NCBI GenBank assembly: GCA_944393265.1
Contig: CALXZO010000003.1
Location: forward strand, 45,411-109,410
Source: an uncultured Clostridia bacterium
Lineage (GTDB): Bacteria; Bacillota; Clostridia; TANB77; UBA1234
Direction: 5' to 3'
Length of the DNA: 64,000 bases
Under the pieces are notes generated by a model. That model was not told where the DNA came from. It ran no database searches and saw only the letters and a program-made list of their open reading frames with translations. Shown here piece by piece: positions 54,789 through 64,000 of this stretch. Both the position numbers and the translations under genes were made by a program. Position 1 is the first letter of the stretch; every line of letters starts with the position of its first letter.

Positions 54789-55819
54789 CAAAATTTCCTC
54801 CTTGACTAAATTTTTCTTTAAGTGTATCTCCAACATACTTAACTAATGGGATTACTTTTTTGTAATCCATTCTCTTTGGTCCGATTACCCCAATAGTTCC
54901 TAACTCTTTATCATTTATCTTCTGCTTATATGTTATAATTGTAAAATCTTTCAAGTCATTAAATAAGCTTTCCTGTCCAATATATACATTAATGTTTCCG
55001 TCATAACCGACTATTTATTAGCTCCTTTAAAGCATCCTGTGTTTCAATTATATTTAAAAAATTCTTTAGCGTATCTTCTCTTTTTAATTCAGGCAAATCT
55101 AGCAAATTTTTTGTTCCATCCATGTAGACTTCAACATCTTTGTCAGTTAAAAGATGATTTAGTTCTAATACTAATGGAATTATATTATTACTTATATTGT
55201 ACAATTCATTCTCAACATAAGTATTGATATTTTCATAAATATCATTAAAGTTCATGCCTTTAAATCTATGGTTTAAATAATTATTGAAAATTTCAATATT
55301 TTCCTCTGGAATCTGTCCATTATACTTTACGACACTTTCCTTTATTATGCCATTATCTGCAAGAATAACTATCATCAATCTGTCTTGACCTATTTTTACC
55401 AATTTTATTTCTTCAACTCTACAATTATCCATTCTAGGTCCCACAGCGATAGAAGTATAATTTGTTAATCTTGCAATTATGTTTGAAGCTTCTTTTATGA
55501 GCGTATCAAACTTTATTATATCCTCCCTTAGCACCTTGTCTATAATCTCTTTTTCTTTAATTGTTAAATTTTTTTCTTTCATTATTGAATCAACATACAC
55601 TCTATAACCTAGACTTGATGGTATTCTTCCAGCTGAGACATGTGGCTGCTCCAAGTAGCCTAGCTCTTCTAGATTAGCCATTTCATTTCTTATAGTTGCC
55701 GGGCTAAACCCCAAGTCATAATCATTTGCAATTTTTGTGGAACCGACCGGTTCTGCTGTAGTATTATACTCCTCGATAATAACTTCTAATATTCTTTTCT
55801 TTCTATCATCAAGTAGCAT
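54775..55819 (-). pseudogene. hrcA: Heat-inducible repressor HrcA, frameshifted near the C-terminus
   Basis: HrcA binds CIRCE and represses the dnaK operon. The N-terminal winged helix is intact (FSPATIRNEMANLEELGYLEQ then PHVSAGRIPSSLGYRVYVD). The frame stops at 55001 after ELINSRL. One base over, sequence continues as VGYDGNINVYIGQESLFNDL and later GTIGVIGPKRMDYKKVIPLV, the standard HrcA C-terminus, ending at 54775. One extra A near 55012-55022 explains it; the full protein would be about 347 residues. The ATG at 55819 follows AAAGGAGG. If real, the truncated repressor may be inactive and the heat-shock operon deregulated. Confidence 0.9.
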
Positions 55820-55835
55820 TTTTATCGCCTCCTTT

Positions 55836-55862
55836 TTAGCACTTTGCATTTGCGAGTGCTAA
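55836..55862. promoter_or_regulatory. CIRCE operator, proximal
   Basis: TTAGCACTT, nine bases, GAGTGCTAA. One mismatch from the CIRCE consensus. It lies just before the hrcA ribosome site. Confidence 0.93.
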
Positions 55863-55873
55863 AAACTATAATA

Positions 55874-55902
55874 AAAATATCACTACGTTTAGCACTTGTC
55901 AA
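55874..55902 (-). promoter_or_regulatory. Promoter of the hrcA-grpE-dnaK-dnaJ operon
   Basis: On the minus strand TTGACA (55897-55902), 17 bases, TATTTT (55874-55879). The -35 lies inside the distal CIRCE and the transcript start lies before the proximal CIRCE. Confidence 0.75.
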
Positions 55903-55915
55903 TATAGAATGCTAA
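55889..55915. promoter_or_regulatory. CIRCE operator, distal
   Basis: TTAGCACTT, nine bases, GAATGCTAA. Two mismatches from consensus. It covers the -35 of the operon promoter. Confidence 0.85.
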
Positions 55916-56033
55916 AATATATTGTGAAATTTTTGTGTATTATTTTAAGCCTTAAATAAAAATAATTTCAATATTCGCATAATTAAAACTATCTTGGAAA
56001 CAATAAAATCAGAAAAATTTTTGGAGGATAATT

Positions 56034-56400
56034 ATGGACATTCAAAAATATATATGGTGCTTTGTAATAGGTGGAATTATATGCGCTATAGGTCAAATAT
56101 TACTTGATAAAACTAAACTCACATCAGCAAGAATTCTTGTTCTTTTTGTTACCATTGGCGCAATCTTATCTGGATTAAATCTATATCAACCACTAGTTGA
56201 TTTACGGCGGGGCTGGCGCCACAGTTCCTCTTACCGGCTTTGGTCATTCTCTAGCAAAGGGTACAATAAAAGCAGTTAAAGAATCTGGACTCCTAGGTAT
56301 ATTCACTGGCGGGATAACCGCAACTGCCGGAGGCATATCCGCCGCAATCTTATTTGGCTTTCTTGCAGCTCTTTTATCTAAGCCTAAAATAAAAGAATAA
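56034..56400 (+). pseudogene. spoVAE: Stage V sporulation protein AE, frameshifted
   Basis: SpoVAE belongs to the SpoVA channel that moves dipicolinic acid into the spore. The first part reads MDIQKYIWCFVIGGIICAIG then QILLDKTKLTSARILVLFV, ending LYQPLVD. One base over, YGGAGATVPLTGFGHSLAKG continues the family to the end at 56400. Dropping one T near 56200 gives a 121-residue protein of normal length. SD TTGGAGGA precedes the ATG. The usual partners spoVAC and spoVAD are not adjacent. Confidence 0.9.
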
Positions 56401-56401
56401 G

Positions 56402-56428
56402 GAGGAGAATATACATTCTCCTCCTCTG
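56402..56428 (-). terminator. Hairpin terminator made of SD-like sequence
   Basis: GGAGGAGAAT and ATTCTCCTCC form a perfect 10-bp stem with a four-base loop. On the minus strand a T-rich tail follows. It lies between spoVAE and the convergent gene at 56432 and could serve both. Confidence 0.7.
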
Positions 56429-56431
56429 GCA

Positions 56432-56743
56432 TCATTTCCGTCCCTTCAATTTAACGTAGCGTTTTACCATCTTTCTCCAATCGCTACGTTGGTTGAGGGT
56501 GGAATAAACTTCATGTAGCCATTGTTCGAAGCTCTGGTCCGTGACACCAAGCCGTAAGCTTCGTTCAATTTCATAGAAATCATTTTCAATCTCTATGATT
56601 CTCCCATGAAGAATATCTAGCTCCTCAATCGAGGCTGTTTCATCACGCAGTTTCTTCAGAAACTGCTTTTTCAAGAAACAGCTCAATAGATTGGCCGCAA
56701 CGTATTCTGCGACCCGTCCCTCAGTTTCCTTGTCAATCATCAT
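56432..56743 (-). CDS. Hypothetical helical protein, GC-richer than its surroundings
   Basis: A 103-residue, mostly helical and charged protein: KQFLKKLRDETASIEELDIL, IIEIENDFYEIERSLRLG and a basic end, MVKRYVKLKGRK. I know no family. The G+C content is visibly higher than that of adjacent genes, as in the Pro/Thr-rich gene at 27.4 kb, which suggests a different origin. GGGAGG lies 12 bases before the first ATG, further than usual. The two adjacent ATG codons leave the start uncertain by one residue. Confidence 0.6.
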   Translation of the reverse strand: MMIDKETEGRVAEYVAANLLSCFLKKQFLKKLRDETASIEELDILHGRIIEIENDFYEIERSLRLGVTDQSFEQWLHEVYSTLNQRSDWRKMVKRYVKLKGRK

Positions 56744-56909
56744 ACGTCATCTTTTCCTCCCTCTAGTCTAGCTAATTTATTTTTGTTCAAACCAGGAACT
56801 CTTCTACCCTCCTATATAGCTTATTTGGGCTTCTTATTTTGCCTACACAAATATTTTACTACAAAAATAGCCTTTAGTCTAGAAAAATTCCAAAATTTTC
56901 TATTTAAAA

Positions 56910-59280
56910 TCAAGAAATTTCAACTATAGTAACTCCGAAATCGCCTTCTCCATACACTCCAACACGATAATTTTCAATATTAGGATTTGTCTTCAAATAT
57001 TCATGTATTTTTCTTCTTAATACTCCGCTTCCTTTGCCATGTACTATTCTTACCGTTTTTATTCCAGCCAAATATGCATCATCCAAATACTTTTCTAATC
57101 GCTCTATTGCCTCATCTGATGTCATTCCTATCAAGTTAATTTCCGTGCTTATGTCCTTAGCTTTATTTTCAGAAAACACACTTATTTTTAACTTTGGCTT
57201 TTCTTTAATTTCTTCTATTTTCTCAAGTTGTGAGATATGTATTGTTAGTTTAACAATTCCCGATTGCACCACTACATTCTCTTTCTTATCAGGCACACTA
57301 ATAATCGTTACTTCTTGATCAATTGATGGTAGATATGCCTTCATGCCAACTGTCACATCTTTACTGTTAATAGGATTTTTTATGTTCTCCTTAGGTTTTA
57401 TCAAATCCTTTTGTATATCTGATATGCTTTTCCTTATCTTTCCACGAGCTTCTTCTGCAACCTTATTTATGTTCTTTTGTCCCTTTTCTTTTTTTAAATT
57501 AATAATTTCTTTTATAATCTCATTAGCCTCGTTTTCAGCTTCAATTAAAACATCTCTAGCTTCCTTTTTCGCATCCATCAAAATCTTTTCTTTCTTCTTT
57601 TCTAAGTTTTTAATCTCACTTTCAACTTTTTCTTTTTCCTTTTTTGCTTCTGCTAATAGCTTGTCCGCGACTTCTTTTTCCTCGGTAGCTTTTCTCCTCT
57701 CATATTCCATCTTTTCTAAGATTTCTTCGAATCTAATAGTTTCCACGTTCAAATATTTTGTCGCTTTTTCAAGAATTATCTCAGACAATCCTAATTTTCT
57801 AGATATTGCAAACGCATTGCTTCTACCAGGAATACCGATAAGTAATTTATATGTGGGCATAAGCGTTTCAACATCAAACTCGCACGATGCATTTTCAACT
57901 CCAACTGTTTGTGTCGCATATGATTTAAGTTCGCTGTAATGTGTCGTTGCTATTGTAGTTACACTTGCATCTTTCAAATATTCAAGTACAGACATAGCAA
58001 TTGCGGCACCCTCAACAGGATCAGTTCCAGAGCCCAATTCATCCAGTATCACAAGATCTTCTTTGGTTGCTTCGGCCGTAATATTTATAATATTTCTCAT
58101 ATGTGATGAAAAAGTGCTGAGCGATTGTTCAATGCTTTGCTCATCACCAATATCTGCATATATTTCTGTAAATACTGCAAGCTCTGAAGATTCAGCTGCA
58201 GGAACGTGTAGCCCACTTTGTGCCATTAAAGAAAGAAGTCCAACAGTTTTTAATGTTACCGTTTTTCCTCCGGTATTCGGTCCAGTAATAATTAGACTTT
58301 TATACTCTTTGCCAATCCATATATCTATAGGCACAACAACATTTTTTTCAATTAATGGATGTCTTGCTTTTTTTAGATTTATATAATTTTCTTGATTTAT
58401 AATAGGTTCAAAAGCCTCCATATCAAGTGCTAGTCTGGCTTTAGCAAATGCAAAATCTATATTAGTTAATGATATAATAGAATCTTCAATACAGCTACTA
58501 AGCGAGTCAACCATTTGAGTTAAAAGCGCTAATATTCTTTCAATCTCTTGCTGTTCCTTAATTCTAAGCTCCTTTATTTCATTATTAATATCGAATACCG
58601 CTGTAGGCTCTATAAATATAGTACTTCCAGAAGCAGAAGCATCATGTATTAATCCTTTTATTTCATTTTTATATTCTTGTTTTACAGGAATAACATATCT
58701 CTCATTTCTAAAGGTAATTACTTGGTCTTGTAAATACTTTGACATACTTGGTGAACGAATAATTTCATTTAGCTTATTTTTTATGTTTGCCTCAGCATCC
58801 TTTATGTGTCTACGTATATCGTATAATTCTGAACTTGCTCTATCATCTAAATCTTCTTCATCTTTTATGCATCTAAAAATCTCATCTTCGACTTTTTTAT
58901 TTGAATACAATCTATCAAAATATTCTGAAAGAATAAAGATGTTTTCAAAAGAATTTTCTTTATAATATTCCTTAACATTACGCATAACTTTAAGCAAAGT
59001 TGCCGTTTCAAGTAGTTCTTTAATACTAAGAATTGCGCCAATTCTAATCCTTTCATTAATTTTTTTAAAATTACATACATTTGATACAGGTGGTATACCG
59101 AATTCTTAATATTAAAGAAACAGCTTCTGAGGTTTCCTTCTGATTCTTCTTTACAATATTCATATTTGATGAAGGCTCTAAATTTTCGCACTTTTCTTTT
59201 CCCCAAGCAGTAACAGCTTTTTGCCTTAATATATTTTTTATCTTATCAAACTCCAATGTTTTTAACGCCTTTTCATTCAT
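56910..59280 (-). pseudogene. mutS2: MutS2 with Smr domain, frameshifted near the N-terminus
   Basis: MutS2 acts on recombination intermediates and rescues collided ribosomes. The N-terminus starts MNEKALKTLEFDKIKNILRQ at 59280, and runs to SLILR. One base over, GIPPVSNVCNFKKINERIRI joins it to the long frame with Walker A GPNTGGKTVTLKT, Walker B DLVILDELGSGTDP and a C-terminal Smr domain (IRIVHGKGSGVLR-type). One extra base in AGAATTCGGT near 59098 explains the break; the full length of 789 residues is normal. As drawn, an N-terminally shortened protein of at most 695 residues could be made. Confidence 0.9.
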
Positions 59281-59398
59281 CGATATTTTCCTTTCTACAT
59301 ATGACAATAAAGTAACAATAAAAACATCATTACTGTATTTTAAATTTATCATTATAAGTATAGTTATGTCAATGGGGCAATATGGGTAGATGTTTTGA

Positions 59399-59426
59399 GC
59401 AAAAAAAAAGGACTTTTTACAGTCCC
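59399..59426 (-). terminator. Terminator after the coiled-coil protein gene
   Basis: On the minus strand GGGACT and AGTCC around a short loop, followed by nine T. Confidence 0.8.
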
Positions 59427-59444
59427 GAAATATAATCTTTTTAA

Positions 59445-60221
59445 TTACTTTACTTTAGATTTTTTCTTAAAGAAATTAGCAAATGGTTTTACTATTGCAT
59501 CATAAACTTTTTCTTTAAATGTTTTCCTTATAGCAAGAGATGTTTCTGCATCTGCAGGCATATCAACGATTACATATCTAGCATCATACTCTGATTGTAA
59601 CCTATCTATCGCAGGTGTTATCTCTGTTTTTATATACTCCAACGCGCTAGCTTTACTTGTCGTTCGCTCCAAATCAATCGTTACATGAACACTATTTTCT
59701 AAATTACTAATCTTAGACTTTATAACTTTCTCAGCTTTAATATACTCCTCTGAGTCTGGTACTGAAGATAAAATCGTCTCAAGATGTTCCTTCATCGGAG
59801 CAAGCTCCTCTTCCTCTAAATCTTCCTTGTACTCATCTAAAGAATTCATAGCTATTGCCGCCATATATATATCAGACAAAGTTCTGCTTAACTCTATGTT
59901 TCTCTTCGCCTGCTCTCTTAATTCAACAACTTTTGTACTTCCTAACACAATTTGATTTATTGCATCAAGCTGAAGAGCCTTCAATTTATCTAATAATTCA
60001 ACAGGAAACTCAGAAACATCACAAGTAAGTGCGTACTCTTTCAAATCAGTAATTAATCTTTTAAAAGCATCATCTTCTTCCCATAATATCAACGACTTTT
60101 TGCTGTTTGGATTAATCATCTTTTCAAGTTTTTCAAGCTTTTGAATTTGTTTTTGTAGCTCTATCGAATGTACATTAATCTCATTATTTTCCATATCACT
60201 CTCAAGTGACCCAAGAGTCAC
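59445..60221 (-). CDS. Hypothetical coiled-coil protein
   Basis: A 258-residue, mostly helical cytoplasmic protein without membrane segments. The N-terminal half contains coiled-coil-like ELQKQIQKLEKLEKMI, the middle an acidic EYKEDLEEEELAPMKEHLE, and the C-terminus a basic DAIVKPFANFFKKKSKVK. No family recognised. The GTG start at 60221 is four bases after AGGAGGGCGG and lies in a small hairpin (60206-60221); an ATG ten codons later is possible. Confidence 0.65.
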   Translation of the reverse strand: MTLGSLESDMENNEINVHSIELQKQIQKLEKLEKMINPNSKKSLILWEEDDAFKRLITDLKEYALTCDVSEFPVELLDKLKALQLDAINQIVLGSTKVVELREQAKRNIELSRTLSDIYMAAIAMNSLDEYKEDLEEEELAPMKEHLETILSSVPDSEEYIKAEKVIKSKISNLENSVHVTIDLERTTSKASALEYIKTEITPAIDRLQSEYDARYVIVDMPADAETSLAIRKTFKEKVYDAIVKPFANFFKKKSKVK

Positions 60222-60333
60222 CCGCCCTCCTATCTTCTTTTGTATTTACTCTCACTTATATTGTACATTTTTCGCTATATTATTACAATTACATTATTAT
60301 TAAGTTTATATTACAAAAATATTACGCTTGTTT

Positions 60334-62004
60334 CTACTTTTGCAATACTTTCGCTATTTCTGCATGCCTCTTTATTTTTTTAGTTGTTGTTTTTATCATT
60401 TCTTCATCAGTTATTATAATAGATTTTATGTACTTGTACGTAGGCATGGTTTTATTTATTTCTTTTATTTCTTTCCAAACTATGCCTTTCAATTCATCAA
60501 TCGAAATGTCTCCATATTTGTTCTTCACAAAATCTTTATCATAAACTAATTTTGCTCTTAATTCTACGTCGTTTTCTCCTATCGGTGCTCCATAAACTAA
60601 AGCTTCCTTTATATATTCTATGTTCGTAATTATGCTTTCTAGTTCTTCTGGGAATATGTTCTTACCATTTCTCAATACAATGACATCTTTTTTTCTTCCT
60701 GTTATAAAAATATATCCTTCTTCATCTACTCTGCCTAAGTCTCCGGTTTTAAACCAACCATTAGAAAGTACTTTTTTTGTCTCTTCCTCATTATTATAGT
60801 AACCTAGCATTACAGTTGGCGATTTTACAATAATTTCTCCGATACCATCTTCATTAGGATTATCTATTTTTACTTCTATATTATCTAAAGGTTTTCCAAC
60901 TGAACCATATTTGCTATTAGTAGCATTTTCTACAGAAATAACAGGAGACGTTTCTGTGAGGCCATATCCTTGATACATCGGAATTCCAAAATCATTAAAT
61001 CCCTTTATCACTTCTGGCTTCATCGCAGCCGCACCACTTACAAAGAATCTTGTCTTTTCGCCTATATTATCATGAATTTGTTTGAAAGCAACCTTACGAA
61101 TATCTATACCAATTTTCAAAAGTATCCTACTTGCTTTTAGCGCAAATTCAACTTGCTTTTCTTTGTTAGTATCTTTTATTGTTTTCAGAATTTTATTATA
61201 TATATTTTCATAAAGCAATGGCACACTTATCATTGCCGTAACTCCAAAGTCTTTTATATTTTGGGCAAAATAGCGCAGTCCCTCACAAAAGGCGATTTTT
61301 GCACCTTTGCTAATAGCATATAAAAAACCCGCCGTACACTCAAAAGTGTGGTGTATTGGTAAAAAAGAAAGTAGTGTATCATTTTTATTTACATCTAGTC
61401 TGTTATCAATTTGCTCAATATTCGTACAAATGTTTTTATGTGAAAGCATAACGCATTTTGACATTGAAGTAGTTCCTGACGTAAAAAGCATAAATCTCAT
61501 TTTATCATTTGCAATTTTTACCTTATAATATGGTGAATTTTTTCTTTTTAATAAAGCTTTTCCATCTTTATAGCATTTTCCCATATCACTATCCATGTTT
61601 ATAAACCATCTAAGTGAAGAATCTTTTTTTTCTTTCTCTACATTTATGAAGTTATCATACTTGCTTTCATACACAATAACTTCTGCTTCTGAACGTTCAA
61701 TCAAAGAATGAAATTCATTTTCAGGAAGAGCTCTATCGATTGGGACTAAAATTAAATCTGAAGTCGCAGCTGCTAAATATGCAACACACCATTCATACCT
61801 ATTATTACTTATAACCGCAACTCTTTTATTTTTCAAATCTAAACTTAGAAAATATGCTCCTAACGCTTTTATATCTTCCACAAATTTAGAATATTTTATT
61901 TCAACAATTTCTCCTTTATCTTTTGATTTAAATACAACCTCATCAGAATAAGTTTTTTCTATTTTTTCTACTAATTCTCTTAAATCTCTATAATGTTCTC
62001 CCAT
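60334..62004 (-). CDS. AMP-dependent acyl-CoA synthetase/ligase
   Basis: A 556-residue ANL-superfamily adenylating enzyme close to long-chain fatty acid-CoA ligases. The A3 P-loop reads FTSGTTSMSKCVMLSH, with SMSK where most have GxPK. A5 is YQGYGLTETSP, A7 GWFKTGDLG and A8 GYIFITGRKKDVIVLRNGKNI. The A10 Lys region is TTTKKIKRH. It activates a carboxylate as acyl-AMP and probably joins CoA; the acid is unknown. It stands alone between eno and the coiled-coil gene. Confidence 0.9.
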   Translation of the reverse strand: MGEHYRDLRELVEKIEKTYSDEVVFKSKDKGEIVEIKYSKFVEDIKALGAYFLSLDLKNKRVAVISNNRYEWCVAYLAAATSDLILVPIDRALPENEFHSLIERSEAEVIVYESKYDNFINVEKEKKDSSLRWFINMDSDMGKCYKDGKALLKRKNSPYYKVKIANDKMRFMLFTSGTTSMSKCVMLSHKNICTNIEQIDNRLDVNKNDTLLSFLPIHHTFECTAGFLYAISKGAKIAFCEGLRYFAQNIKDFGVTAMISVPLLYENIYNKILKTIKDTNKEKQVEFALKASRILLKIGIDIRKVAFKQIHDNIGEKTRFFVSGAAAMKPEVIKGFNDFGIPMYQGYGLTETSPVISVENATNSKYGSVGKPLDNIEVKIDNPNEDGIGEIIVKSPTVMLGYYNNEEETKKVLSNGWFKTGDLGRVDEEGYIFITGRKKDVIVLRNGKNIFPEELESIITNIEYIKEALVYGAPIGENDVELRAKLVYDKDFVKNKYGDISIDELKGIVWKEIKEINKTMPTYKYIKSIIITDEEMIKTTTKKIKRHAEIAKVLQK

Positions 62005-62150
62005 ACAACTTTATGTAGCCATTCTATGCTACATGCCTCCTTCCTTTTGCCTTTGTGGCATTTACGCACTTATATATTACACTTTTTCACGAAAAAATGC
62101 AAGGCGTACAATATTTTAAAGAAAAAGTTTTATGGCATCACTTATAAATT

Positions 62151-63398
62151 TTATTTTATTAAATCGTGTAATCTCAATAATTGGTTATATTTAGCAGTTC
62201 TTTCTCCTCTCGATGGCGCCCCTGTTTTTATATATTTAATGTTTAGACCAACAGAAAAATCAGCAATAAACGTATCTTCGCTTTCACCTGACCTATGGGA
62301 CATTATTGGAATATATCGATTCTCTTTTGCTTTTCTAATTGTCTTAATTGTTTCTGTAACTGTACCTATTTGATTAGGCTTTATTAATATGCTGTTTGCC
62401 ACATTATTTTCGACACCTTTTTTTAATCGTTCAACATTTGTCACAAATAAGTCATCTCCTACTAGATAAACACTTTCCCCAATCTCTTTTGTAAGTTTGC
62501 TCCAACCTTCCCAGTCCTCTTCCGCAAGGCCGTCTTCTATTGAAAATATTGGATATATTTGAATTAGCTTTTTATAATATTCTATCATTTCTGCAGAAGT
62601 CCTTTTCTCCCCTGTTTTCCAAAATTCATAAATATTCTCATTATCATTATACATTTCAGTTGCAGCAACATCTAAAGAAATCTTGACTCTCCCATCATAA
62701 TTAGCTTCTTTGATTGCTTCATCTAGTAGTGAAAGCGCTATCTCATCGTTTTTTAAATTTGGTGCGAAACCTCCTTCATCACCAACAGCAGTACTTAAAT
62801 TACTTTCTTTTAAAAGCCTCTTTAATGTATAATAAATTTCTGAGCATGCTCTTATTTTTTCAGGAAATTCTTCAATTCCAAGTGGAACAATCATAAATTC
62901 TTGAATATTAATATTATTGTCTGCATGCTTTCCACCATTTAAAATATTCATCATTGGACATGGGATGCATGTTCCAGATATTCCTCCTAAATACATTGGA
63001 ACCGGTATTTGTAAGCTGTCAGCACCCGCATTTGCTACAGCCATAGAGGTTCCAAGAATAGCATTCGCACCTAACCTTGATTTATTTTCAGTTCCATCTA
63101 ATTCAATCATTATACTATCTATTTTTTCTTGTTCAAATATGTTCTCTCCAACTAGTCTTTTAGCAATTATCTCATTTACATTTTTTACAGCTTTTAAAAC
63201 TCCATTTCCGTTATATCTTGAACTGTCACCATCTCTAAGTTCTACAGCTTCTGCACTTCCTGTCGAAGCTCCTGAAGGCACTATCGCCCTACCATAATCT
63301 CCATATTCTGTAATCACTTCAACTTCCACCGTAGGTTTTCCTCTAGAATCTAAAACCTCTCTTGCCCATATACTTTCAATTTCAACACGTCTTTTCAT
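62151..63398 (-). CDS. eno: Enolase
   Basis: Interconverts 2-phosphoglycerate and phosphoenolpyruvate in glycolysis. At 415 residues it is slightly short for the family but all landmarks are present: [17 protein letters not shown] at the N-terminus, the flexible loop [14 protein letters not shown], the catalytic Glu and Lys in [11 protein letters not shown] and [10 protein letters not shown], and the signature [21 protein letters not shown]. It begins with an extra basic MKRRVEIE. No other glycolytic gene is adjacent. Confidence 0.97.
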   Translation of the reverse strand: MKRRVEIESIWAREVLDSRGKPTVEVEVITEYGDYGRAIVPSGASTGSAEAVELRDGDSSRYNGNGVLKAVKNVNEIIAKRLVGENIFEQEKIDSIMIELDGTENKSRLGANAILGTSMAVANAGADSLQIPVPMYLGGISGTCIPCPMMNILNGGKHADNNINIQEFMIVPLGIEEFPEKIRACSEIYYTLKRLLKESNLSTAVGDEGGFAPNLKNDEIALSLLDEAIKEANYDGRVKISLDVAATEMYNDNENIYEFWKTGEKRTSAEMIEYYKKLIQIYPIFSIEDGLAEEDWEGWSKLTKEIGESVYLVGDDLFVTNVERLKKGVENNVANSILIKPNQIGTVTETIKTIRKAKENRYIPIMSHRSGESEDTFIADFSVGLNIKYIKTGAPSRGERTAKYNQLLRLHDLIK

Positions 63399-63457
63399 TT
63401 ATATCCTCCTCCTACTTACTAGTATTACAAGAAAAATAAAAAAACATTCAAAGATTC

Positions 63458-63497
63458 AAAAAAAGCGTAACTACAAAATATTTTATAGTTACACTCT
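63458..63497 (-). terminator. Terminator after the leucine-rich-repeat gene
   Basis: On the minus strand AGTGTAACTA and TAGTTACGCT with an AT-rich paired interior, followed by seven T. Confidence 0.8.
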
Positions 63498-63512
63498 ATT
63501 TTGTTCAGTTAT

Positions 63513-64000
63513 TTAATTATACTTCACCTCAAAAATTACTTCACCTGTCCTTTTATCTATTAAACGAGTTCCTTCAAATTTGTACGTTGGATTGTCTTTA
63601 GATACTTCTATGCTTGTTAAACTATCACAACCCGTAAATACAAGCATTCCTATGTTCGTTACGTTGTTTGGGATCTCTATACTTGTTAAACTACTACAAC
63701 CCAAAAATGTAAAATTTCCTATACTCGTTACACTGTTGGGGATTTCTATGCTTGTTAAGCCACTACAACTAAAAAACGCACCCTCTCCTATACTCGTTAC
63801 ACTGTTGGGGATTTCTATGCTTGTTAAACTACTACAATTAGAAAACGCATACTTTCCTATACTCGTTACACTGTTGGGGATTTCTATGCTTGTTAAACTA
63901 CTACAATTAGAAAACACACCCTCTCCTATACTCGTTACACTGTTGGGGATTTCTATGCTTGTTAAGCCACTACAACTAAAAAACGCACCCTCTCCTATAC
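63513..64000 (-). CDS. BspA-type leucine-rich-repeat protein (5' end outside window)
   Basis: The frame is open to the right edge, so this is the C-terminal 162 codons. It is built of 23-residue LRR_5 repeats with the pattern [20 protein letters not shown] then F-FSN, at least six copies, followed by a 30-residue C-terminal cap ([20 protein letters not shown]). Such proteins are usually secreted or on the surface and bind host or matrix proteins. The repeats are nearly identical at DNA level, so copy number may vary. Any signal peptide is out of view. Confidence 0.9.
   Translation of the reverse strand, partial: IGEGAFFSCSGLTSIEIPNSVTSIGEGVFSNCSSLTSIEIPNSVTSIGKYAFSNCSSLTSIEIPNSVTSIGEGAFFSCSGLTSIEIPNSVTSIGNFTFLGCSSLTSIEIPNNVTNIGMLVFTGCDSLTSIEVSKDNPTYKFEGTRLIDKRTGEVIFEVKYN

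Noticed and set aside
57343..57939. A 198-codon plus-strand ORF rich in Phe and Ser
   Set aside because: It is the antisense of the Lys/Glu-rich coiled coil of MutS2.
63580..64000. Regularly spaced repeats that could suggest a CRISPR array
   Set aside because: The 69-base units are fully coding, without unique spacers, and translate as LRR_5 repeats.

Overview
The window is AT-rich (roughly 30% GC by eye) bacterial chromosome with the gene content of a spore-forming Gram-positive of the class Clostridia. The supporting markers are the Gram-positive polymerase PolC, GatCAB, the HrcA/CIRCE heat-shock operon, RemA, long-form HPF, SpoIIM, SpoVAE, an alpha/beta SASP, a SpoIID-like protein and SLH-domain surface proteins. 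Most genes lie on the minus strand. I cannot name a species from the sequence alone.

Layout. 1-4.4 kb: a SpoIID/LytB-like protein cut by the window edge, ychF, a tRNA-modification pair (U32 peptidase plus TrmR-type methyltransferase) and upp behind a leader-peptide attenuator. 4.6-9.4 kb (plus strand): an unusual HD + SpoT-hydrolase + P-loop fusion, a U32/DUF3656 protein and a tRNA-Thr. 9.6-23.2 kb: gatCAB, asnS, xerD with a tiny Cys-rich ORF before it, spoIIM, rnhA, tmcAL, a DUF1189 protein, an M24 peptidase, a frameshifted prepilin peptidase, tyrS and an HD hydrolase. 23.2-31.5 kb: an IS remnant between direct repeats, small zinc-ribbon and membrane proteins, two SLH surface proteins, a Pro/Thr-rich membrane protein and a SASP. 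31.6-40.3 kb: hpf, polC, a probable 6S RNA, prfB with its programmed frameshift, and two membrane proteins. 40.5-45.3 kb: an accessory zone with a TetR regulator, an interrupted Nudix gene, GNAT, a decayed gene, and the scar of an integrative element. 45.4-64 kb: secA, rpoZ, remA, yicC, rsmE, dnaJ, dnaK, grpE, hrcA, spoVAE, mutS2, an AMP-dependent ligase, eno and a BspA-type leucine-rich-repeat protein at the right edge.

Three patterns run across the window. First, about 95-bp palindromic elements recur between genes at six places, some with matched changes in both arms, and a second about 150-bp hairpin element occurs three times. Second, four conserved genes (prepilin peptidase, hrcA, spoVAE, mutS2) plus two remnants are each broken by a shift of the same sign, one extra base; this is either real decay or an insertion-biased sequence error. 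Third, several control regions are readable: two CIRCE operators on the hrcA promoter, a pyrBI-like attenuator before upp, and strong sigma-A promoters before the 6S candidate, the U32 gene and two small zinc-ribbon genes.

The best candidate for something undescribed is the 654-residue HD/MESH1-like/P-loop fusion at 4.6-6.6 kb, divergent from upp. Its architecture suggests a nucleotide or alarmone enzyme, but its substrate cannot be read from sequence.
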